Assembly (NCBI GenBank): GCA_963797015.1
Contig: CAWCNV010000003.1
Span: 124,001 to 188,000 of the forward strand
Length of the DNA stretch: 64,000 nt
Direction: 5' to 3'
Origin: JBBPZA01 sp963797015
GTDB taxonomy: Bacteria > Actinomycetota > Thermoleophilia > Solirubrobacterales > Solirubrobacteraceae
This document shows, one piece after another, positions 50,062 through 61,266 of the stretch (positions are counted from its first letter, which is position 1; each line of letters opens with the position of its first letter). Position numbers and translations under genes: made by a program. Below the pieces are notes generated by a model. The model was not told where the DNA came from. It saw only the letters and a program-made list of their open reading frames with translations, and searched no databases.

Positions 50062-50726
50062 AGGTGGGCTCCGCGTGGCGCCCACCCTCGCCCGCCCGCG
50101 TCGCCCGCATCCGCGAGCGCCTGCGCGAGCTCTACGGCGTTCCCCTTCGCCCGCCCCACGGCCACCCGATCGCCGAGCTGGTGCTCACCGTCCTGTCCCA
50201 GAGCACCAACGACCGCAACCGCGACGTCGCGTACCTGCGCCTGCGCGAGCGGCTGCCGGTCTGGGAGGCCGTGCGCGACGCGCCGGTCGAGGAGGTCGAG
50301 GAGGCGATCCGCCCTGGCGGGATCTCGAAGGTGAAGTCGCGGCGCATCCAGGAGATCCTGCGGGCGGTGGAGCTCCTGGACCTCGACTGGCTGAGGCACG
50401 CACCGGTCGAGCAGGGCCGCGCCTACCTGACCGCCCTGCCCGGCGTCGGGCGCAAGACCGCCGCCTGCGTGCTGCTCTTCGCCTGCGGCCTGCGCGACGT
50501 ACCGGTCGACACCCACGTCGGGCGGGTCGCCGGGCGCCTGCACCTGCTGCGCCACGGCGCCGCCAGCGAGGAGCTTCACGACGCGATGACCGCGCTGACC
50601 CCGCCCGGCGCGGAGCTCGAGCTCCACATCAACCTCCTGCGCCACGGCCGCCGCACGTGCCACGCGCAGCGGCCCCGCTGCCGCGAGTGCGCGCTGCGGC
50701 GGATGTGCCCCGAGCGGCGTGCCTGA
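50058..50726 (+). CDS. nth: Endonuclease III-family DNA glycosylase
   Basis: Base-excision repair glycosylase/AP lyase for oxidised pyrimidines, 222 residues. Helix-hairpin-helix LPGVGRKTAACVLLFACG with the catalytic Lys, the catalytic Asp in VPVDTHVGRVAGRL, and the complete iron-sulfur loop CHAQRPRCRECALRRMC (C-x6-C-x2-C-x5-C). LTVLSQSTNDRNRDVAY has Ser where many enzymes have Gln-Thr, as in the minor Nth branch. GTG overlaps the kinase stop. Confidence 0.92.
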   Translation: MKVGSAWRPPSPARVARIRERLRELYGVPLRPPHGHPIAELVLTVLSQSTNDRNRDVAYLRLRERLPVWEAVRDAPVEEVEEAIRPGGISKVKSRRIQEILRAVELLDLDWLRHAPVEQGRAYLTALPGVGRKTAACVLLFACGLRDVPVDTHVGRVAGRLHLLRHGAASEELHDAMTALTPPGAELELHINLLRHGRRTCHAQRPRCRECALRRMCPERRA

Positions 50727-51591
50727 CGTCCTGCTCGCCACCTGCGCGCAGCTCCCCGAGGGCGACGCCGACGAGCGCCTGCTACCCCCGGCGCTTGCGG
50801 CGCATGGCCTCGAGGCGCGCTTCGCCGTGTGGGACGACGCGTCGGCCGACTGGGACTCGGCGCGCCTCGTGGTCGTGCGGTCGACGTGGGACTACACCGG
50901 TCGCCTCGACGCCTTCCTTCGGTGGGCGGGAGGGGTGCCGCGGCTGCGCAACCCGGTCGAGGTCCTGCGCTGGAACACCGACAAGCGCTACCTGGACGAC
51001 ATCGCCGACGCCGGCGTGCCCGTGGTGCCGACGGCCTTCGTCACGCCCGGCGGGCCGCGACCGCCGCTGCACGGCGAAGTGGTCGTCAAGCCCGCGGTCT
51101 CGGCGGGCGCGCGCGACACCGCGCGCTTCGAGCCCGCTCGCCACCGCGAGGCCCACGCGCACCTCAGCGCACTGCAGCGGGAGGGGCGTACGGCGATGCT
51201 CCAGCCCTACCAGGCATCTGTCGACGAGCGCGGAGAGACGGCGCTGCTCTACGTCGGGGGCGCGTACTCGCACGCGATCCGCAAGGGCCCGATCCTCCCC
51301 ACGGGCGGCCGCCCGCCGCGCCTGCGCGAGCACGAGGGCGGCCTGTTCGCCGCCGAGGAGATCAGCGCGCACGAGCCCACCGCGACCGAGCGCGCGGCGG
51401 GCGACGCGGTGATCGCGCACCTCGAGCAGCGCTTCGGGGCCGCCCTGCTCTACGCGCGGGTCGACCTGGTCGCGGACGGCCGCGGCGAGCCGCGCGTGCT
51501 CGAGCTCGAGCTCACCGAGCCTTCGCTGTTCCTCGGCTCCGCGAGCGGGGCGCCCGAGCGCCTGGCCGCGGCGATCGCGGCGCAGCTCTAG
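50719..51591 (+). CDS. ATP-grasp-like protein
   Basis: 290 residues: PDVLLATCAQLPEGDADERL, VVRSTWDYTGRLDAFLRWAG, a Lys strand EVVVKPAVSAGARDT, QPYQASVDERGETALLYVGG and the metal strand RVLELELTEPSLFLG (ExxLxEPS). This is the ATP-grasp fold as in carboxylate-amine ligases such as RimK or glutathione synthetase. Substrate unknown. GTG at 50719 overlaps the end of nth by 8 bases. Confidence 0.78.
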   Translation: MPDVLLATCAQLPEGDADERLLPPALAAHGLEARFAVWDDASADWDSARLVVVRSTWDYTGRLDAFLRWAGGVPRLRNPVEVLRWNTDKRYLDDIADAGVPVVPTAFVTPGGPRPPLHGEVVVKPAVSAGARDTARFEPARHREAHAHLSALQREGRTAMLQPYQASVDERGETALLYVGGAYSHAIRKGPILPTGGRPPRLREHEGGLFAAEEISAHEPTATERAAGDAVIAHLEQRFGAALLYARVDLVADGRGEPRVLELELTEPSLFLGSASGAPERLAAAIAAQL

Positions 51592-52215
51592 TCAGCACAG
51601 CCTCCCCAGCGGGCACAGGCTGCGTCCGGCCGCGTCGGCGATGTAGCCCTTGCCGCCGCGCCGGAACGCGACCCACTGGATGCCGCCGCCGGCAGGGCGC
51701 GCCTCGAGTACGGCGTAGTCCAGCCGCCCGCCCAGCGAGCGATCGAGCCTCTGCGGCGCGCGCGGATCGGCGCGCCCGAGCGTGAAGGTGGACGGGACGA
51801 CCGACGGCCCGGGCAGGTCCAGCACCTGGTCGCGGCGCAGGACGAGCAGCCGGCCCTTGGCGATCACCTGGACGGCGCTCGCGTCGACCCGCAAGAGCTG
51901 GATCGGCCGCTCCCCCAGCCGCCGGCGCGAGATCGCCAGCGCCGAGCGCATGCCGGCAGAAGTGAGAGGCGAGGCGGACAGTCCGCGAGCCCCGCGCGAA
52001 GGCCGCTCCTCGCTCGTCGACTGCCTGCCGGCGGGATCCGCCGCGCGCTCGACGCTCCCGGTCACGGCCCCCACCAGCAGGACCACGCCGGCCACCAGCG
52101 CGCCGATCACCAGCGCAAGGGCGACGAGGGCGATCAGCCCGATCAGCAGCCGGCGCCGGCGACGCGCGCCCGGCGGCTCGCTGGAGGTCCAGACGGGGGT
52201 GGGGGAGCCGGTCAT
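51592..52215 (-). CDS. Single-pass membrane protein with outer domain, unknown function
   Basis: 207 residues: short Pro-rich cytoplasmic start, basic RRRRR, one long helix (LLIGLIALVALALVIGALVA), a Ser/Arg-rich linker and a C-terminal beta-rich domain of about 120 residues ending in CPLGRLC. No family recognised. Its stop codon abuts the stop of the ATP-grasp gene on the other strand. Confidence 0.6.
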   Translation of the reverse strand: MTGSPTPVWTSSEPPGARRRRRLLIGLIALVALALVIGALVAGVVLLVGAVTGSVERAADPAGRQSTSEERPSRGARGLSASPLTSAGMRSALAISRRRLGERPIQLLRVDASAVQVIAKGRLLVLRRDQVLDLPGPSVVPSTFTLGRADPRAPQRLDRSLGGRLDYAVLEARPAGGGIQWVAFRRGGKGYIADAAGRSLCPLGRLC

Positions 52216-52234
52216 TCGGTCGGGTGCGAATCGC

Positions 52235-52276
52235 GGGGCGAGACCGCGGTTTGGCGGGGCGAGACTGCGGTTTGGC
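52235..52276. repeat. Tandem pair of 21-base units upstream of dnaK
   Basis: Two adjoining 21-base copies, each carrying GGCGAGACYGCGGTTTGGC, differ at one base. They lie about 150 bases before the dnaK promoter, in a strip with no gene. Confidence 0.6.
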
Positions 52277-52384
52277 CCCTATTACGAGCTCGAGTGCAGT
52301 CTCGGCGACGCTACCCGCCGGATGGCGGCCAACGGCCACGAATCGGCGAATGACGGGCCTGCGGCGCGATCGGGCCGCCCGCGA

Positions 52385-52424
52385 CCGTCCCCTTCCTCCC
52401 CTCGTCGATGCCGTTCGCTGGACC
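52385..52424 (+). repeat. Dispersed repeat copy next to the dnaK promoter
   Basis: A pyrimidine run, then CTCGTCGATGCCGTTCGC and TGGACC, ending directly at the dnaK -35 box. Closest to the copy at 43852-43889. Confidence 0.5.
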
Positions 52425-52452
52425 TGACACAAGCGCAAAGATCTGCCATAAT
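52424..52452 (+). promoter_or_regulatory. dnaK promoter
   Basis: CTGACA (52424-52429), a 17-base spacer and CATAAT (52447-52452) form a good vegetative-type promoter. Transcription should start near 52459, giving a leader of about 36 bases with AAGGAG before the ATG. Confidence 0.6.
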
Positions 52453-52465
52453 CACGCTCAGATTT
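52438..52465 (+). promoter_or_regulatory. Putative HspR operator at dnaK
   Basis: A 28-base stretch from AAGATCTG to AGATTT overlaps the -10 box and start site. It contains the inverted pair TCTG-N13-CAGA and aligns without gaps with the element upstream of clpB. Its 21-base core (52442-52462) has the arm-7-arm size of the HAIR operator of HspR. Confidence 0.5.
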
Positions 52466-52494
52466 CTTCCAGGCGATCAAGGAGCTTCCAAGAC

Positions 52495-54413
<1,919 letters not shown>

Positions 54414-54414
<1 letters not shown>

Positions 54415-55019
54415 TGGCCGCGGAGCGCAACACGCAGAAGGTCGAGGAGCAGCAGGAGGAGGCCGTCGAGGAGGCGGCCTCCTCTCCCTCGACCGATGCC
54501 GTGGTGGAGCAGCCCGAAGAGGACGTCGGCGCGCCCGAGAGCTACGACGGCGGCGAGCCCGAGAAGGAGGACGTCGAGCACGACCTCGACGAGCTGCTGG
54601 CCAAGGCGCGCGAGCGCGACGAGTACCTCGCGCTCGCGCAGCGCACGCAGGCCGACTTCGAGAACTTCCGCAAGCGCAAGGCGCGGGAGGTCTCGGAGGC
54701 CGAGACGCGCGGCGTCGCGCGGTTGGCCAAGGAGCTGCTGCCGGCGCTCGACGGCCTCGAGCTCGCGCTGAAGCACCTCGACGAGGAGGCCGCCGAGGGC
54801 GTGCGGCCCGTGCACAACGAGTTCGCTGCCGCGCTCGCACGCGCGGGCATCGAGGGGTTCTCGCCCGAGGGCGAGCCTTTCGATCCCAACCAGCACGAGG
54901 CGATGTCCAAGCGCGCGGTCGAGGGCGCCGAGCCGGGCACGGTGGCCGACGTCTTCCAGCGCGGCTACCGCGTCAACGGCACGGTCCTGCGGCCGGCGCG
55001 CGTGGTCGTGGCGGAGTAG
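54414..55019 (+). CDS. grpE: Nucleotide exchange factor GrpE
   Basis: 201 residues; releases ADP from DnaK. A long acidic disordered start, a coiled coil (LDELLAKARERDEYLALAQR; TQADFENFRKRKAREV) and the C-terminal beta domain (ALARAGIEGFSPEGEPFDPN, GTVADVFQRGYRVNGTVLRP). The ATG shares its A with the dnaK stop TAA. Confidence 0.96.
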
Positions 55020-55028
55020 GAGCCGGCC

Positions 55029-56147
55029 ATGGCCACGACCGGGCGCAGGGACTACTACAAGGCGCTGGGCGTGGGGAAGGGCGCCTCCCAGGAGGAGCTC
55101 AAGAAGGCGTACCGCAAGCTCGCGCGGCAGTACCACCCCGACCGCAACCCAGGCGACGCCAAGGCCGAGGAGCGTTTCAAGGAGATCTCCGAGGCCTACG
55201 ACGTGCTGGGCGATCCCGAGAAGCGCAAGCAGTACGATCGCGGCACCGGCCCGTTCGCGTCCGGGCCCGGCGGCCCCGGCGGCTTCGGAGGCTTCGACCC
55301 GAGCCAGTTCGGCGGCAGCGTCTCGGACATCCTCTCCGACCTCTTCGGGCGCGCGGGCGGCGCGGGTGGGCGCGCGGGCCAGCCCCGGCCCCAGCAGGGC
55401 CGCGACCTCGAGACCGAGGTCTCGATCTCGTTCGACCAGGCGGTCGAGGGCGCGCGGATCCCGCTCGCCGTCCCGACCACGGCGCCGTGCCCGACCTGCC
55501 ACGGCACCGGCGCGAAGCCCGGCACGCAGCCCAGGATCTGCCCGGTGTGCAACGGCCGTGGCGTCGAGACCGAGGGCCAGGGCCTGTTCTCGATCGCGCA
55601 GCCGTGCTCGCGCTGCGGAGGCTCGGGGACGGTCATCGACGAGCCGTGTCCGACCTGCAACGGCGCCGGGGTGCAGCGTACGATCAAGCGCTATCGCGTC
55701 AACATCCCCGCCGGTGTTCGCGACGGAAGCCGCATCCGCCTGCGCGGCAAGGGCGAGCCGGGCCTCCGCGGAGGCGAGCCCGGCGACCTGTACGTGGTCA
55801 CGCGCGTGACGGAGTCACCGATTTTCAAGCGCAAGGGCGACAACCTCGAGGTCGAGGTCCCGCTCACGATCCCCGAGGCGCTGCGGGGCGCGACCGTGGA
55901 GGTCCCGACCCTGCACGGGTCAAAGCGCCTGCGCGTGCCGGCCGGTACCGAGCACGGCACCGTCCAGCGGCTGCGCAACGAGGGCCCGCCCAAGCTCGAC
56001 GGCAAGGGCCGCGGCGACATCCACTACCGCTTCGTGCTCGACGTGCCGGATTCGCTCAACCAGGAGCAGCAGCGCGCGGTCGACGAGCTGTCCAAGGTCA
56101 TGAACGGGAACCCGCGCGAGCGGCTGTTCAGCGCGCGCGAATCGTGA
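55029..56147 (+). CDS. dnaJ: Chaperone DnaJ (Hsp40)
   Basis: 372 residues. J domain with HPD at 36-38, a Gly/Phe-rich region (FGGFDPSQFGG), and four CxxCxGxG zinc repeats (CPTCHGTG, CPVCNGRG, CSRCGGSG, CPTCNGAG). Then come the substrate-binding beta domains (YRVNIPAGVRDGSRIRLRGK) and the dimer end. Stimulates DnaK ATPase. GGAG lies 8 bases before the ATG, 9 bases after grpE. The stop overlaps the hspR ATG. Confidence 0.97.
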   Translation: MATTGRRDYYKALGVGKGASQEELKKAYRKLARQYHPDRNPGDAKAEERFKEISEAYDVLGDPEKRKQYDRGTGPFASGPGGPGGFGGFDPSQFGGSVSDILSDLFGRAGGAGGRAGQPRPQQGRDLETEVSISFDQAVEGARIPLAVPTTAPCPTCHGTGAKPGTQPRICPVCNGRGVETEGQGLFSIAQPCSRCGGSGTVIDEPCPTCNGAGVQRTIKRYRVNIPAGVRDGSRIRLRGKGEPGLRGGEPGDLYVVTRVTESPIFKRKGDNLEVEVPLTIPEALRGATVEVPTLHGSKRLRVPAGTEHGTVQRLRNEGPPKLDGKGRGDIHYRFVLDVPDSLNQEQQRAVDELSKVMNGNPRERLFSARES

Positions 56148-56602
56148 TGGCGATCCGCCGCACCCGCACGACGGTGAAGGTCTCGGAGGATCGCGGCGTG
56201 TTCATGATCTCGGTCGCGGCCGAGCTGGCCGAGATGCACCCGCAGACGCTGCGCATGTACGAGGCGCGGGGCCTGATCGCGCCGCAGCGCTCGCCCAAGG
56301 GCACGCGGCTGTACTCGCAACGCGACGTCGAGCGCCTGCGCCGCATCCAGGAGATGACTGCCGAGCTCGGGATGAACCTGGCCGGCGTCGAGCGCGTCTT
56401 CGAGCTCGAGGACCAGCTCGAGCGGATGTCGCGCCAGGTTGAGGCGCTGCGCGAGCGCGCCGAGAGGGCGCAGGCCGAGATGGAGGAGGAGCTCGAGCGC
56501 GTGCGCCGCTCCTTCCGCGCCGAGCTCGTGCCCTACCGCGAGCCGGGCGCGCTAATCCCGGTCCGCCGGCGGACCGCAGCGCGCGGCGGCCGCCGCGCCT
56601 GA
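56147..56602 (+). CDS. hspR: Heat-shock repressor HspR (MerR family)
   Basis: 151 residues. MerR-type helix-turn-helix and wing: FMISVAAELAEMHPQTLRMY, EARGLIAPQRSPKGTRLYSQ, then a coiled coil (FELEDQLERMSRQVEALRER). HspR binds HAIR operators at dnaK and clpB with DnaK as co-repressor in Streptomyces and mycobacteria (known), and the two elements described at 52438 and 61241 are its likely targets here. ATG overlaps the dnaJ stop. Confidence 0.95.
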   Translation: MAIRRTRTTVKVSEDRGVFMISVAAELAEMHPQTLRMYEARGLIAPQRSPKGTRLYSQRDVERLRRIQEMTAELGMNLAGVERVFELEDQLERMSRQVEALRERAERAQAEMEEELERVRRSFRAELVPYREPGALIPVRRRTAARGGRRA

Positions 56603-56647
56603 CCGGCGCAGCGCGCGAAGGCCGCCGCGACTGACCGGCGCAGCGCG
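56588..56647. repeat. 28-base direct repeat over the end of hspR
   Basis: Two copies (56588-56615 and 56620-56647), each carrying CTGACCGGCGCAGCGCG, differ at one base. The first contains the last codons and stop of hspR, so the second is a duplicated gene end. Confidence 0.65.
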
Positions 56648-56655
56648 TGCCGTCC

Positions 56656-56678
56656 GCCGCGCGCGAAACGCGCGCGGC
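56656..56678 (+). terminator. Strong hairpin after hspR
   Basis: GCCGCGCGCG, an AAA loop and the exact complement CGCGCGCGGC form a perfect 10-pair stem of only G/C pairs. It should end or strongly pause transcripts from the dnaK operon; there is no T-run. Confidence 0.6.
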
Positions 56679-56693
56679 AGCCGCCCGACCACG

Positions 56694-56699
56694 TAGGCT
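56694..56699 (+). promoter_or_regulatory. Putative -10 box of the 93-residue membrane-protein gene (leaderless)
   Basis: TAGGCT, 8 bases before the ATG at 56708, just after the hspR hairpin. Confidence 0.4.
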
Positions 56700-56707
56700 G
56701 GCGGGTG

Positions 56708-56989
56708 ATGGCCTGCCTCGTGGCTCTGTTCGCTCTGATCTCGCCGCGCCTCGCGCTGGTCTTCGTCTGGCTCTTCAGCGACGTCCTCAGCGACGCCTTC
56801 GGCAGCTGGCTCGTACCGCTGCTCGGCTTCTTCCTGCTCCCCTGGACGACGCTGGCCTACGCGGGGATGTGGGCCGCCGGCACCAACCGGGTCGCCGGTT
56901 TCGAGTGGTTCATCGTGATCCTCGCCTTCGTGATCGACCTGGGCTCCTACGCGAGCGGCGGGCGGAGCAGGCGCGCGCGCGAGGCCTGA
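56708..56989 (+). CDS. Small three-helix membrane protein, 93 residues
   Basis: Hydrophobic segments at about 3-23, 35-55 and 64-82 (ACLVALFALISPRLALVFVW; WLVPLLGFFLLPWTTLAYAG; FEWFIVILAFVIDLGSYA), then a basic end (GGRSRRAREA). Many bacteria have such small proteins of unknown role. The ATG at 56708 directly follows a GTG; the -10 spacing favours the ATG. The last 43 bases overlap the convergent monooxygenase gene. Confidence 0.65.
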   Translation: MACLVALFALISPRLALVFVWLFSDVLSDAFGSWLVPLLGFFLLPWTTLAYAGMWAAGTNRVAGFEWFIVILAFVIDLGSYASGGRSRRAREA

Positions 56990-58408
56990 GCGCCCGGCAT
57001 CGCCACCGCCGCTTCTAGCGAGGCCACGCCTTCGGCGCCCGGGGGGAGCACGGCGACCGGCGTGCCGTCGGACCTCGCAAGCAATGCCGAGCCTCCCGGG
57101 GCGCCGACCGCACGGGCGGCGACCGGGTCGAGCAGGCGGACCGAGACGGGCACGCGAGCGTCGAGCGCCGTGGCCGCCGGGACCCACGCCGGATGCTCGC
57201 GGCTTGCGAACAGGGTCAGGCCGGGTTCGAGCAGGTCGAGCGTCGAGCGCTCTCCGACCGCGACGTGCGCGATGCGGCCGCCGAGGTCGGCCCGGACCTC
57301 GTGCTCCACGGGTCGCAGCGAGCCGTTGGGGTCCGCGGACCGCTGAGCCGTGTACTCGGCGATGGGCCGTCGCTCGTCCTCGTAGGAGTCGAGCAGCGAC
57401 GGTGCGGCCCAGCCGCGCAGCACCCACCCGAGCCGCCAGCCGAGGTCGTAGCCGTCGTGGAGCGCGAGGTTCAGACCAGTGCCGCCTCGCGGCGTGACGC
57501 GGTGCGCGGCGTCGCCGGCCAGGAAGACCCGGCCACTGCGCCAGCGCTCCGCGAGCTGCGCGGCGGCCGAGAAGTGCCGCGACCGCTCGACGCGCACCGG
57601 CAGGCCGGGCACGCCGGCTCCGAGCCGGACGAGCTGAGCGACTCGGCGTTCGTCCGGTGCCTCGGCGGCGCTGCCGTGTATCCCCACCAACCAGCGGTCG
57701 GACGGCCCGGCGGGCAGGAAGCTCCGGGGCGCCCCGGGGTGGGTGACGGCGTAGATGAGGTGGCGGTGCTCGCCGACGACGTCCCACAGCGGCGCGCGGA
57801 AGAGCGTCGTGAAGCCCTCCATGACGCCCTCGGCGCCGACCAGCGGGATGCCCAGCGCCTGGCGCAGCGGCGCTGCGCGCGCCGTCGGCCGCCACGACGT
57901 AGCTCGCGCGGACGGTGCGCCGCTCGCCCGTCCGCACGTCGCGCAGGTAGGCGCGCACGCCGTCGCGCTCGGCGAGGATGCCGCTCAGCTCGACGCCGAG
58001 CTCGACGCGCGATCGCGGCGCGGCGCGAAGGTGGTCGAGCAGCAGCGGCTCGACGTCGTCCTGCGCTATGCAGGCGGGTGACGTCGGGCTGACCATGCGG
58101 CTCTGCTCCGGGCTCGGGTAGCCCACCGCGAGCGCCGTGCCGGCGGCCGCGTCGGCGAGCGTCTCGCACTCGAGCATGCGCCAGTCGACGTCGACGTCGC
58201 GCGAGCGGACGCGAGCCTCGAGTCCCCAGGCACGCACGATCTCCATCGAGCGCAGGCTCAGCGCGGTGGCGCGGGGGTGCGAGGAGAGCTGCGTGCGGCG
58301 CTCGACGAGCAGGGTCGGGATGTCGTGGCGCGCCAGCTCGATGGCGGCCGCCAGCCCGGCCGGTCCGGCGCCTACGACGAGCACGTCGTATGAAGTCGGG
58401 GAGAGCAT
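56947..58408 (-). pseudogene. FAD-binding aromatic monooxygenase-like gene, split by one frameshift
   Basis: About 486 residues if one base near 57868-57871 is removed. First frame from ATG 58408: YDVLVVGAGPAGLAAAIELA, SSHPRATALSLRSMEIVRAW, MVSPTSPACIAQDDVEPLLL and SYVVAADGARS. The next frame continues LRQALGIPLVGAEGVMEGFT, HLIYAVTHPGAPRSFLPAG and the second FAD motif VFLAGDAAHRVTPRGGTGLN. This is the PheA/TfdB/RdmE group that hydroxylates phenols and polyketides with NAD(P)H. No stop codons interrupt either half apart from the shift. Overlaps the 93-residue gene at its 3' end. Confidence 0.8.
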
Positions 58409-58536
58409 GGCGCCATCGTGGCTTCGGCGGCGCGCGGGCGCATGAGCAACGGCTACTCATTCGTGAGCCGCGACGGCCCCGCGCTGCTCAGGCGACCGCC
58501 CTTGGCCGCGCGGGCGCGGCCGATCAGACTGCTCTC

Positions 58537-61195
58537 ATGCGGTGGCCGCTGACGGGACGCGAGGGCGAGCTCTCGGCTCGTCCTCGAGGCGCTGTCGGGT
58601 GGCCCGGCGGGCGGGATCGTGATCGCCGGTCCGGCGGGCGTCGGCAAGACGCGCCTCGCGAGCGAAGCCGCCGAGCGCGCGGCGGCGCAGGGCTGTGCGG
58701 TGGAGTGGGTCCGGGCCTCGCGCTCCGCGCGGTCGATCCCCCTCGGGGCGTTCGCGGCGCTGCTGCCGGCCACCGCAGTCGGCCTGCCCGAGGGCGTGGA
58801 GCTGCTGGCGCGCGCGCGGCACGCGCTGACGGAGCGCGCCGCCGGCCGCCGGCTCGTGCTGTGCGTCGACGACGGGCAGCTCCTCGATGACGCGTCGGCG
58901 GCGCTCCTGCATCAGATCGTGGCCGCCGGCGAGGCGTCCGCTGTGGTCAGCGTGCGGCGCGACGAGCCGGCGTCCCGATGCGCTGCGCGCGTTGTGGAAG
59001 GACGAGCTGTGCGAGCTCCTGGAGCTCGCTGCAGCTTTCGCGCGACGGGGTCCGTGCCCTGCTCGAGGCCGGGCTGGGCGGTCCGGTCGACGGCGTCAGC
59101 GCTCAGCGTCGCTGTGGGAGCTGACGCCAGGGCAACGCCACTGTTCCTGCGCGAGCTGGTGCGCCACGGCGTGGATCGCGGCGCTGCTGGCCCGTCGACG
59201 GCGGCGTGTGGCGCTGGCGAGGCGAGGTCCGCGCCGGGCACGCGGCTGGCGGAGCTCGTCGACGTGCGCATCGAGGACGCTGGCGCGAGCGCGAGCGTCG
59301 CGTGCTCGAGCTGGTGGCGGTCGGCGCTCCGCTCGAGCTCGGGCCTGCTCGAGCCGGCCGAGCTGGCCGCGCTGGAGGCGCTGGAGCGCGAGCGAGCTCG
59401 TGCAGCGTCGCACGGACGGGCGCCGGCGGTTCGTCGACGTGGCCCATCCGCTGTACGGCGAGGCGGTGCGCGCGCAGCTCGCGACCGACGCGCGTCGAGG
59501 CGATCTAGACGCGGCTCGCCGACGCGGTGGAGGCGCGCGGCGGGCGGCGCGGCGGCGACCTGCTGCGGATCGCGGTCTGGCGGCTGGAAGCGGGCGCGGC
59601 GGCGGACGCCGCGCTGCTGGACGCGTGCGGCCGAGCAGGCGCTGGCCGCGCCCGACGCGGCGCTGGCCGAGCGCCTCGCGCGGGCGGCGGTGCAGGCGGG
59701 CGGGGGCTTCGGCGCGCGGCTGGCGCTGGCGCGGGCGCTCGCCGTCCGGAGGACGGGCGTCCGAGGCACAGCGGCTGCTGGGGGACCTGGCGGCGCAGGC
59801 CGGCGACGACGCGCGAGCGGGCGGCGGTCGCGATGGCTTCGGCGCGCAACCTGTTCTGGGCGCCTGGACCGGGCCGAGGACGCGGAGGCCGTCCTGCGAG
59901 GAGGCCGAGCGGCTCGTGCGCGACGACGCGCTGCGCGCTCGAGCTGATCGCGCAGCGGGTGCGGCTCGTGGCCGCGCAGCGGCCGCCCGCAGGCTGCGCT
60001 GGCCGCCGCCGCGGCCGCTGCTGCGCGACGCGCTCGGTGGGCGAGCGCGCGCGGACGACGGTCGCGCTCGGGCGCCGTCGAGGCGCTGTTCTCGAGCGGG
60101 CCGCGACGGACGAGGCGGTGGCGCTGGTCGAGGCGTCGCTGCCGGTCGCCCGCCGGCGCCGCGAGGAGTTGCCCCACGCCGAGCCGGTGCTGCTCGGCAT
60201 GCGCGCGTTCGCGCTGCGGCTCGCCGGGCGGCTGGTCGAGGCGACGCGAGTCCTCGGAGAGCGCCTACGAGCTGCTGCTGCCGCGGCGGTCGCGCGCCGG
60301 CCATCGCCGTCGAGGCCAACTCGCTGGGACTGATCTGGCTCGCGCGCGGCCGGGTGCGGACGGCGCTGCGCTTCTGCCGCGAGAGCGCCGCGCTGCTGCG
60401 CGACGGCGACGCCGTCGGCATGCTGGCCTTCGCGCTCGCCGGCGTGGCCCAGGCCGCGGCGCAGGCGGGCGACGCCGGAGGCGGCGCGCGGCGCGCTCGA
60501 CGGAGATGGAGCGCACGCCGCTCGGGCACAAGGGCTTCGCCGTCGAGCTCGAGCTGGCGCGCGCGTGGGGCGCCGCGGCGACGCGGCGAGCTCTCGCGCG
60601 CGCGCGCCCTCGCGCGCGAGGCGGCCGCGCTCGCTCAGGCGCGCGGCCAGGACGCCTACGCGGTGCGCGCCCTGCACGACCTCTGCCGGCTGGGCGAGCC
60701 GGCCACGGCCGCGCCAGAGCTCGCCGGCGCTCGCCGGGCGAGGTCGACGGGCCGTTCGCCGCGACCGCGGCCGCGCACGCCGCGGCGCTGGTCGCCGCGC
60801 GACGGCGCCGCCCTGCTCGAGGTCGCCGAGCGCTTCGCCGCCGCGGACGCGCTGCTCGTCGGCCGCCGAGGCGGCGGACGCCGCCGCCGCCGCGCACCGC
60901 GACGCCGGCCGCGCCGTCGAGCGCCCGCGCCGCCGCCGCGCGCGCCGCCCTGTGGCTCACGAAGTGCGAGGGCGCGCGCCCGCCGACGATGCTCGCCGCG
61001 CCGGAGGCAGCCGAGCTGACGCCCCGCGAGCGCGAGATCGCGCTGCTCGCCGGCGGCGGAGCGAGCAGCCGCGAGATCGCGGGCCGTCTCGTCATCTCCG
61101 TTCGCACGGTCGACAACCACCTGCACAGCGCGTACCGCAAGCTCGGCGTCACCCACCGCCAGGATCTGGCGCGCGTTCTCAGCGCAGCGCCGTAG
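58537..61195 (+). pseudogene. LuxR-family ATPase regulator, broken by many frameshifts
   Basis: The remains of one regulator of about 880 residues: LTGREGEL start, P-loop VIAGPAGVGKTRLASEAAER, Walker B-like RLVLCVDDGQLLDD, later FVDVAHPLYGEAVRAQLATD, VDNHLHSAYRKLGVTHRQDL and a complete C-terminal LuxR DNA-binding helix-turn-helix (LTPREREIALLA to TVDNHLHSAYRKL). The match hops through the reading frames again and again: frame of 58537, next frame from about 58581, next from 58973, next from 59033, and so on every 40-200 bases to about 60.9 kb, almost always by one extra base. Several junctions read well when a single base is dropped. Flanking heat-shock genes are intact. Confidence 0.82.
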
Positions 61196-61237
61196 GTTTT
61201 GTCCCGCCCCCCAGCGGAGCGCCCTGGCGAGCCGTGC

Positions 61238-61266
61238 TTGAAGATCTGAGTCATTCAGACTAAGAT
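61238..61266 (+). promoter_or_regulatory. clpB promoter (leaderless)
   Basis: TTGAAG (61238-61243), a 17-base spacer and TAAGAT (61261-61266). Transcription would begin about 2-3 bases before the ATG at 61276; no ribosome-binding site is present. Confidence 0.6.
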
